A stretch of 35,940 nucleotides of DNA from a virus. Positions 30,868 to 35,940 of the stretch are shown in pieces. Below the pieces are notes generated by a model, which saw only the letters and a program-made list of their open reading frames with translations, did not search any database and was not told the origin of the DNA. The DNA is taken from positions 1 through 35,940 of IMG/VR virus record IMGVR_UViG_3300048835_000243; one strand, 5' to 3'. A program made the position numbers and the translations under genes. Position 1 is the first letter of the stretch; each line of letters opens with the position of its first letter.

Positions 30868-32391
30868 TTAAGCTATTCTGCCACCTATATTCACTTTTGT
30901 TTTTATCACCCTTCCTACTGCATTAGAAACTTCCTGTAGAACTGCGTAGCAAAGAAGATCAAACATATCATCATGCAAATCATTAGGGAAAGTAATTATT
31001 TGATTAATAAACTCCTCATTCCATCCACCAGATATAATCTTAACCTTTTCACTGGCACATGATGGCTGTGCATACTCACCTCTGGTAAACTTACCATATG
31101 AAACATGAAGGTCGTTAATTCTCATTACATTGAAGTTTCCATATTCTTCCTGTGCTAACATACTCATAAGCCCTGGGCCCGAACTTTTGTACTCGATCCT
31201 GATATTACTCCTACTGTCGTAACCTTGTGAATGAAAGTAACCTCTTGAAAACTTTAGGAACTCATTTAATTCTTTGTAGAATGTAATACAACTTTTAATG
31301 TAGATCTTTCCTTTGAATACATAATAGGCCATTACTGCGGATGGATCGTTTTTGGTCTTTTCAGTAAAGGCACCATCGATTAGGAAATGAACTGGCACTT
31401 CTTCTGGGTTAAAAGGTAGTTCACTTTCCTGAACAATCTGAAACCACTCCCTTTGCATCATGCCACCATCCAATGGTGACGGTCTTTGTTGTTTTAGGGA
31501 TGCAAATTTGTACGGACTGGTTCTTTTATCTTTCAGGTGGTTTTCTGCTGAATGTTTAGCTTCCCATAATGCTTCATTCAATACTCTAGGATCTTTCACT
31601 TTCAGGGCTTGCTTGATCGGTGGTGCTGCATCTTCTTTTAATGCCGGCAAAACAATCACTGTCCATTTCTTTGCAACTTCGCCATCGTACTTTGGATTTT
31701 TAGGATCAAACAACCGCCCTGCCAAATCATCTTCATGCCATCTGGTAAATAACATCAATTCACAACTATCATTGTTTAGTCGGGTTGACCATACTTCGTC
31801 GTACCAATCCCAGAGTGTATCTCTATACAAAGGCGAATTAGCCTGTTTCCTGTCTTTTATTGGATCATCAATAATTCCATATTCAACAGTATCAGAAGTA
31901 AGTCCTGTGCCTACCCCTACGCTTTTATATGATCCCTTATAACCTACTGTCTCATAATATTTAGAATTCCTTAATTCGTTATCAGCTTCAACACCTGCTT
32001 TATTTAGATAAGTTTTAGGAAATACTTCTGCATATCGTTCTGATTCAATTATGTCTTGAGTAGATCTATTAAACTTGGAACTAACCCCGATCTCATATGA
32101 TGCACAAGCAACTTTTGCCTTTGGTCTGGTGCCATGTATAAATGCAGGAGTTATAATACTACTCATTGTCGATTTACCATGTTGAGGTGGAATGAAGATG
32201 GCTAACTTTTTGATCTTCTTATCTACCCACAATTGAAGATAATCATATACTAGAACATGAAACCATTGCAGTGAATAATCTGGCAACATAGCTTTGGCAA
32301 AGGCCGCTAGTTTCCTTTTTGCTAACTGGTTTTCAAGTCTCCTAAGATCTTCTAATAGTTGACGTTTACTTTTTGTTTTCGACAACTCCAC
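30868..32391 (-). CDS. terL: Terminase large subunit
   Basis: 507 residues. The ATPase motor has Walker A PPQHGKST (68-75), Walker B YGIIDDP (171-177) and an LMLFTRWHEDD (212-222) coupling segment. The C-terminal nuclease is RNase H-like: FLIDGAF with Asp339, and FPNDLHDDMFDLLCYAV near 473-489 holding the late Asp residues. This is the packaging motor that drives DNA into the procapsid and cuts it. It overlaps the small subunit gene by 26 bp. The PPQHGKS Walker A is that of the phage terminase group often annotated COG5362. Confidence 0.94.
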   Translation of the reverse strand: MELSKTKSKRQLLEDLRRLENQLAKRKLAAFAKAMLPDYSLQWFHVLVYDYLQLWVDKKIKKLAIFIPPQHGKSTMSSIITPAFIHGTRPKAKVACASYEIGVSSKFNRSTQDIIESERYAEVFPKTYLNKAGVEADNELRNSKYYETVGYKGSYKSVGVGTGLTSDTVEYGIIDDPIKDRKQANSPLYRDTLWDWYDEVWSTRLNNDSCELMLFTRWHEDDLAGRLFDPKNPKYDGEVAKKWTVIVLPALKEDAAPPIKQALKVKDPRVLNEALWEAKHSAENHLKDKRTSPYKFASLKQQRPSPLDGGMMQREWFQIVQESELPFNPEEVPVHFLIDGAFTEKTKNDPSAVMAYYVFKGKIYIKSCITFYKELNEFLKFSRGYFHSQGYDSRSNIRIEYKSSGPGLMSMLAQEEYGNFNVMRINDLHVSYGKFTRGEYAQPSCASEKVKIISGGWNEEFINQIITFPNDLHDDMFDLLCYAVLQEVSNAVGRVIKTKVNIGGRIA

Positions 32392-32773
32392 GCAATTCAG
32401 TTGTTAAATGTTCCATTTGCTCCAAAATTTCATCATCAGATTTAGAAGCCAACATTTCTTCTATCGGATCTGTTTTCTTGATCTCAAACCTTTCAACGTA
32501 ACCTCTGGATTTACCTTTAGTTTTTAAGTAGAAAATGATACCTGTCATATTTCCACCTTGGATCTCATTGAATAACTTTCCTTCCACATAGTCCAAAGTT
32601 ACATTTAGAATATCGTCTACCCTGGCTTTGTAATCTTCATCTTCTGTTAACCAACGGTAATGAGTTTGCCTTGATAAATTAGCTTTTGCACATGCTGTCG
32701 ATACGACTCCCAAAGTCTTTTCAAGACACTCTATTAGCCGATCCTTTTTAATATTGTCACTTTTGTCATTCAT
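32366..32773 (-). CDS. terS: Terminase small subunit
   Basis: 135 residues. A terminase-type HTH (VVSTACAKANLSRQTHYRWL, near 23-42) recognises the packaging site. A helical segment (YKARVDDILNVTLDYVEGKL) and an acidic C-terminal tail (DPIEEMLASKSDDEILEQME) for the large subunit follow. The gene sits just upstream of terL, with a 26-bp overlap. Its leader contains ATTAACATTAAAACTTT. Confidence 0.86.
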   Translation of the reverse strand: MNDKSDNIKKDRLIECLEKTLGVVSTACAKANLSRQTHYRWLTEDEDYKARVDDILNVTLDYVEGKLFNEIQGGNMTGIIFYLKTKGKSRGYVERFEIKKTDPIEEMLASKSDDEILEQMEHLTTELRGVVENKK

Positions 32774-32810
32774 CGTTTAAAGTTTTAATGTTAATGCTTT
32801 ACCCAAAAAA

Positions 32811-32838
32811 AGCCAAATAACGTAATGTTAGATGGCCT
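32811..32838 (-). terminator. Possible weak terminator before the terminase unit
   Basis: Minus-strand arms AAGGCCA and TTGGCTT (with a bulge) precede a short T run. It would end the small upstream genes at 33075-32869 and separate them from terS. The stem is imperfect and the loop long (16 bases). Confidence 0.35.
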
Positions 32839-32868
32839 TAAAGGTAACAATAATTAACTACTGTTTAA

Positions 32869-33075
32869 TTACTTGGACAATAGTAATATTTCTGATTCAA
32901 TTTGCTCAACTGTCATGTCATGCTCATTAGCTAGATACCCTACAAAGTGCCTTAACCTGTCAATAGCAAAAGTTTGTTTCTGGTCTGGAAGATTAGGAAC
33001 TAAAACGTTTCCAAATTTAGTCATGATTTTTAGCAACTTAATAACCTCTCTTAATGCGTTTTCTTTCTCATTCAT
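32869..33075 (-). CDS. Small helical protein, function unknown
   Basis: 68 residues, starting MNEKENALREVIKLLKIMTK; a heptad-like helical N-terminus, then RLRHFVGYLANEHDMTVEQI. No catalytic or membrane signature. Overlaps the DUF3560 gene by 8 bp and is followed by a possible weak terminator before the terminase genes. May be an early or regulatory accessory. Confidence 0.65.
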   Translation of the reverse strand: MNEKENALREVIKLLKIMTKFGNVLVPNLPDQKQTFAIDRLRHFVGYLANEHDMTVEQIESEILLLSK

Positions 33076-33715
33076 CTGCCCACAATTTTTTAGCTATTTC
33101 AACCTTTCCTTTCAGATCCTTGACTTTCTTTGTAGCATAGGCCAATGAATATGAATGAGCTCTTTTGATCGTGCCGTCCTTCAAACCTTTATGGTAATCG
33201 GTTGCATGATCCAACATGATCTGGAAGAACTCTAAACTCTCTGGCATTGATAGGTCAATCTTATTTGCCATGCTTTCCCAATAATCAGTCCTTTGTCGGT
33301 ATGCTTCTGCTTTTTGACTTTCATCCATAGCATTGCTCATTCGTTTCCAATTTCGGTCAATCAGCGCCCTATGCCTTTTCTCTGAATGGTGTCCAACTTT
33401 GATCGGCTCGGCAAGTCTTAAAAAGTCCTTTCCTTCATTACTCCTTTCAAACCACTCTGCACTTCTTTTTTCGGCATTGTCTGCCCACTCATTTAATTTC
33501 TCTGATTTCCTTCTGGCTCTCTCTTGATTGTTAAAACCATCGGCTCTAGTGATGGAATAATAAAAATGATCATCCTTTTGGAAAACTAGGTTGTGAACGA
33601 TATGCTCATTCTCTTTGCCGTATTTGGTTTCGACAATAATGGTTTCTCCTTTTTCGTGTTCCTGATCGCATTGAGCGACAAATACATTCGGGCAATATTT
33701 TCTGTAAATATTCAT
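33068..33715 (-). CDS. DUF3560-like protein
   Basis: 215 residues. Its HHSEKRHRALIDRN motif (about 109-122) and heavily charged helical layout (RKSEKLNEWADNAEKRSAEW near 69-88) match the DUF3560 family of phage and plasmid accessory proteins, whose function is not known. Preceded by a leader with TTTAATCATTTATACATAACATC. It lies at the GATC boundary: GATC sites are frequent inside this gene, and none occur to its right. Confidence 0.72.
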   Translation of the reverse strand: MNIYRKYCPNVFVAQCDQEHEKGETIIVETKYGKENEHIVHNLVFQKDDHFYYSITRADGFNNQERARRKSEKLNEWADNAEKRSAEWFERSNEGKDFLRLAEPIKVGHHSEKRHRALIDRNWKRMSNAMDESQKAEAYRQRTDYWESMANKIDLSMPESLEFFQIMLDHATDYHKGLKDGTIKRAHSYSLAYATKKVKDLKGKVEIAKKLWADE

Positions 33716-33750
33716 GATGTTATGTATAAATGATTAAATTTTTATTTTTT

Positions 33751-33801
33751 GATAACGTAGTATATAATACATTTAAAAACGTATCATATACGGTCGTTAG
33801 C
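33751..33801. repeat. Imperfect inverted repeat in the spacer left of the lipoprotein gene
   Basis: Arms at 33751-33770 (AACGTAGTATATAATAC core) and 33781-33801 (GTATCATATACGGTCGTT core) pair with 1-2 mismatches and one bulge around a 10-base loop. It contains CGGTCGTTAG, related to the GTCCGTT words in the three other spacers of this tract. It lies just past the stop of the lipoprotein gene. Confidence 0.55.
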
Positions 33802-33812
33802 GGTAATGCAAA

Positions 33813-34289
33813 CTACCTCACAACCTTACCTTTAACAGTCATATCCCAACTACTAAAACTACCATTCAAAATGAAAGAACCAGTCCTAAATTCATCAGTA
33901 ATCTTAGTTCCAACGCTAACACTATTATAGAAGTCTTTATCCACAGGAAGTTCAAATTCTATTGCATTCATACCGTCTTTTATATGTTTGCCAATATCTA
34001 AACTTACACGAGATTGCTTCAATCTAATCTTTAAAATGTAATGTGGTGTTTTTCCTGAATTGTATATATTCAGTTCTTTTAATTTCTCATTCAAAGAAGC
34101 AATCTCTTTCTGCTTTGAGTTTGTAAGACTTGAAAGATTTTGAACTTCCTGTTGAATAGTAGTTCTTTCATTTTTCAAACGCTCAATATCTAATTGAACA
34201 TCTTGTTTACTTTCACACGAAGAAAGCACTACCGCTAACATCGCATATAAAGCAATAGCGGTTTTTGTGTTAAATTTAAACTTTGTCAT
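33813..34289 (-). CDS. Lipoprotein with coiled-coil domain
   Basis: 158 residues. A lipobox LSSC (residues 22-25; MTKFKFNTKTAIALYAM, then LAVVLSSC) marks export and lipidation at Cys25. A coiled-coil helix (about 30-75, IERLKNERTTIQQEVQNLS) and a C-terminal beta domain (KTPHYILKIRLKQSRVSLDI; SSWDMTVKGKVVR) follow. Not a standard virion protein; more like a host-type envelope protein. Possibly a lysogenic-conversion or superinfection factor. Confidence 0.7.
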   Translation of the reverse strand: MTKFKFNTKTAIALYAMLAVVLSSCESKQDVQLDIERLKNERTTIQQEVQNLSSLTNSKQKEIASLNEKLKELNIYNSGKTPHYILKIRLKQSRVSLDIGKHIKDGMNAIEFELPVDKDFYNSVSVGTKITDEFRTGSFILNGSFSSWDMTVKGKVVR

Positions 34290-34364
34290 TTCTATTTTAT
34301 TTTAGTTGTTAATTGAAAATTTCTTCTTCGTAATCCGCTACTGCTTATATGCGTAGCCGTTGTG

Positions 34365-34428
34365 CTTCATTAAAACGAAAGCACAACATGCAATATAAAA
34401 CATGCTGGCTTCCGTTCTTTTAATGAAG
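34365..34428. repeat. Long imperfect hairpin in the spacer between the lipoprotein and small-protein genes
   Basis: Arms CTTCATTAAAA (34365-34375) and TTTTAATGAAG (34418-34428) are exact inverses. The centre is CATG-10 bases-CATG, and outer bases extend the pairing imperfectly towards GTGC (34361-34364) and TGTGC (34431-34435). It lies in a 184-bp spacer. The AGCCGTTGTGC word beside it recalls the other spacers. Confidence 0.6.
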
Positions 34429-34473
34429 TTTGTGCTATTGGGAAGGAAAATAATAATGCCTCCCAACGCTCAA

Positions 34474-34725
34474 CTACTTTTCAATTACAGGCCAATTCCA
34501 ATTCATAGGCTCATCTCCTTTATTCGCAGAAGTTACCCACAAATCCAAATTTCCATCTGTAATCACTTTCAAGTTCACGCACTCATCACTCCAAACGGCT
34601 GTAATGATTGCAGGTAACTTGTCTTGCGTGTTGCAGCCTCCATTTAAGGTGCTCGCTGCTTCCATTTTGGCTTTATCAGCCTCTGTTGTGTTGTAAATTA
34701 CAACTCTACCAATTGTTGGTTTCAT
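34474..34725 (-). CDS. Small phage protein (83 residues), function unknown
   Basis: The start at 34725 (MKPTIGRVVIYNTTEADKAK) is preferred over an upstream ATG at 34761 that would add 12 unrelated residues. It has a beta-strand core (AIITAVWSDECVNLKVITDG) and a Trp-rich end (WVTSANKGDEPMNWNWPV). Similar short proteins with GR-V and W-rich ends are common in diverse phages as I recall, but no function is known to me. Confidence 0.7.
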   Translation of the reverse strand: MKPTIGRVVIYNTTEADKAKMEAASTLNGGCNTQDKLPAIITAVWSDECVNLKVITDGNLDLWVTSANKGDEPMNWNWPVIEK

Positions 34726-34832
34726 AATATAAATGGGTTTTACAAAGCCCGCCCAAGGCATTATTATTTTTGTTCTTCGTAGTTAAGTTCTGTGCTAAAT
34801 TCCGCACGTTTCATATTGCTGTCCGTTGTAGT

Positions 34833-34857
34833 GCATTAAAAACTATTTCTTTAATGC
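34833..34857. repeat. Hairpin spanning the zinc-ribbon gene's stop
   Basis: GCATTAAA (34833-34840) and TTTAATGC (34850-34857), perfect 8-bp arms, 9-base loop containing the stop codon. Near it lies GTCCGTTG (34821-34828). No T run follows, so a terminator is doubtful. Confidence 0.5.
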
Positions 34858-35160
34858 TCGGTCTGTATAATCTCGCTGTACAAAGTTTCCGCATTTCCAA
34901 CAGGTTTTATTACCGTCTTTAGGTTTAGTACTTTTGCCAGTATCATAGCCACAGCGAGTGCAAGGCTTATACCAAATGTCAAAGTCACCTAACACACGTT
35001 TGGGTTTGTTTTTACTGTGTACAACAACAGGTATAGCAAATAATTTTACTATATCCTGTGCCAAAGCCTCAAACTTATCTGTAAAAATCGCATCGTTAAA
35101 ATTATCTACCTCACTTTTATAGGCGTGTAATAATTCCATTATGTATTCATTTTTTGCCAT
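34843..35160 (-). CDS. Zinc-ribbon protein
   Basis: 105 residues. The C-terminal half carries Cys67-x-x-Cys70 (CTRCGY) and Cys87-x-x-Cys90 (CWKCGN), a four-Cys zinc ribbon, flanked by Lys-rich loops; the first 50 residues are helical (YIMELLHAYKSEVDNFNDAI). Could bind nucleic acid or serve as an adaptor. Found between the methyltransferase and the small W-rich protein in the GATC-free tract. Confidence 0.75.
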   Translation of the reverse strand: MAKNEYIMELLHAYKSEVDNFNDAIFTDKFEALAQDIVKLFAIPVVVHSKNKPKRVLGDFDIWYKPCTRCGYDTGKSTKPKDGNKTCWKCGNFVQRDYTDRALKK

Positions 35161-35197
35161 TGTTTCTATTTTTTAGTTTTTAAATACGTAAAATTAC

Positions 35198-35227
35198 ATT
35201 GCCATACCCACGTCCGTTACCTGCAAT
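35198..35227. repeat. Hairpin in the spacer after the methyltransferase gene
   Basis: ATTGC (35198-35202) and GCAAT (35223-35227) form a short stem around CGTCCGTTACCT, with an outer ACGTA/TACGT pair. The GTCCGTT word is shared with the spacer at 34821 (AGCCGTT at 34355 is similar). Confidence 0.45.
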
Positions 35228-35228
35228 A

Positions 35229-35940
35229 CTACGTTAGTACTCTTTTACAGGCAGTTTCGTAATATTCAGGGTCTTGCTCCATCATAACAAAGTTTCTACC
35301 AAGATTTTTTGCTCCTAATCCTGTAGTCCCGCTTCCGCAAGTATTATCAAGTATCAAATCTCCTTCATTGGTGTAGGTTTTAATCATATACTCAATTAAA
35401 GCTAATGGTTTTTGCGTTGGGTGTAACTTCCCTTCTCGTTCAGCAGTAACAAAATACTGTACGCTTCTTGGATTTCTCAATCCTGTTTTATTCTCTATTA
35501 AATTACCATTACCTATCTTACCAACTGCTTCTATTTCAGTTCTTTTTTCCTTGCCTTTATTATATGGTTTACCCTTTGTTTTTTGTGAGTTGTAAGTTGG
35601 TTTCTTTTTGTAAAACACCATAATATCTTCGTGTGCTATTAAAGGCATTTGTTTAGCAAAAAGAAAGTTGGTAGCCTTAGACTTTTCCCATATCCAATCA
35701 TATCTATACATTTTCACATTACTTGTTCGTAAAAAAGAACTGAAAGGCTCTCTTCCAAAAAGAACTATTGCACCATTATCTTTAATTACTCTCTCGTATT
35801 CACTCCACAACTCATCAAAAGGTATTATCGTATCCCATTTACATTTTGTAGTTCCGTATGGTAAATCGCAAAAAATCATATCAATACTTTTGTCATCTAC
35901 ATATTTCGGCATCAATTCAAGGCAATCCCCTTTATATATT
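35229..35940 (-). CDS. DNA methyltransferase (beta-class N6-adenine/N4-cytosine), 5' end outside the window
   Basis: About 236 residues visible; the frame stays open to the right edge with IYKGDCLELMPKYVDDKSID, so the true start lies further right. The catalytic motif IV reads DLPYG (close to DPPY), near the N-terminus; the cofactor motif I reads DNTCGSGTTGLG near the C-terminus. This order (IV before I) is the beta class. It transfers methyl groups from S-adenosylmethionine to DNA, but the target is not readable from sequence. No restriction partner is visible in the window, so it may be an orphan used for antirestriction. Confidence 0.88.
   Translation of the reverse strand, partial: IYKGDCLELMPKYVDDKSIDMIFCDLPYGTTKCKWDTIIPFDELWSEYERVIKDNGAIVLFGREPFSSFLRTSNVKMYRYDWIWEKSKATNFLFAKQMPLIAHEDIMVFYKKKPTYNSQKTKGKPYNKGKEKRTEIEAVGKIGNGNLIENKTGLRNPRSVQYFVTAEREGKLHPTQKPLALIEYMIKTYTNEGDLILDNTCGSGTTGLGAKNLGRNFVMMEQDPEYYETACKRVLT

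Noticed and set aside
31460-31942. Plus-strand open frame of 160 codons across the terminase large subunit
   Set aside because: It lies entirely inside terL, which has clear motifs; the frame has poor composition and no RBS or context. It is a shadow.
34761-34761. Upstream start at 34761 for the W-rich small protein
   Set aside because: It adds 12 residues unlike the rest of the protein and overlaps spacer-like DNA; the ATG at 34725 starts the compact family-like sequence MKPTIGR.
33716-35228. Canonical integron attC sites in the spacers
   Set aside because: Only AAC/GTT ends and imperfect hairpins agree with attC. The ends do not fit RYYYAAC and GTTRRRY, the polarity differs between spacers, and no integrase is visible, so only a loose resemblance is claimed.
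1-35940. CRISPR array, tRNA gene, rRNA, insertion sequence or integrase
   Set aside because: No regular repeat-spacer pattern, no cloverleaf-like segment recognised, and no transposase or integrase motifs seen in any frame.

Overview
The window is most of a tailed-phage genome with siphovirus-type gene order. It is either a free phage or a prophage; no integrase, tRNA or att site is visible. The host is probably a member of the Bacteroidota, most likely a marine-type flavobacterium. The signs are an AT-rich genome, starts without Shine-Dalgarno sequences but with A/T-rich leaders, TAnnTTTG-like -7 boxes, and gene families typical of flavobacterial phages. Nearly every gene lies on the minus strand, so the gene order runs from high to low coordinates. 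The genes at both window edges (DNA methyltransferase at right, DnaB at left) run off the ends.

Layout in transcription order. (1) 35940-33716: an accessory tract of DNA methyltransferase, zinc-ribbon protein, small phage protein and lipoprotein, separated by unusually long, hairpin-rich spacers. (2) 33715-32869: a DUF3560 protein and a small protein. (3) 32773-23192: packaging and head genes, then the connector genes and tail tube, ending at a terminator: TerS, TerL, portal, two unknowns, SPP1 gp7-like protein, an HTH-like protein, scaffold, decoration, major capsid, four connector/tail-completion proteins and tail tube. (4) 23068-20030: a nine-gene island with its own promoters and terminator, wedged between tail tube and tail chaperones; it holds an HNH protein, a RadC/JAB protein and seven unknowns. 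(5) 19926-10842: tail chaperone with a -1 frameshift, a lone plus-strand gene, tape measure, distal tail protein and tail tip. (6) 10757-4130: fibres and exported surface proteins (including a PL1-type pectate lyase), holin-like membrane proteins, an M15 endolysin and an overlapping spanin-like pair, ending at two tandem terminators. (7) 4129-3454: a non-coding control region. (8) 3453-1: the early/replication operon of HTH regulator, putative annealing protein, RecE-like nuclease, small protein, HTH replication protein and DnaB.

The most interesting signals lie between genes. A 14-16 bp dyad (TTTATAGTAGTAAA, whose flanking bases covary between copies) sits 64-80 bp before the first genes of three late units (scaffold/capsid, tape measure/tip, fibre/lysis), so it is a candidate late-promoter or operator code. 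GATC is common in the core genome (30 sites counted in the first 3.9 kb) but absent from 33716-35940 and found once in 5755-9510. This marks the methyltransferase tract and the fibre/pectate-lyase tract as modules of different origin. The island at 20-23 kb uses two near-identical promoters with a perfect TATAAATATTTATA palindrome and looks independently regulated.
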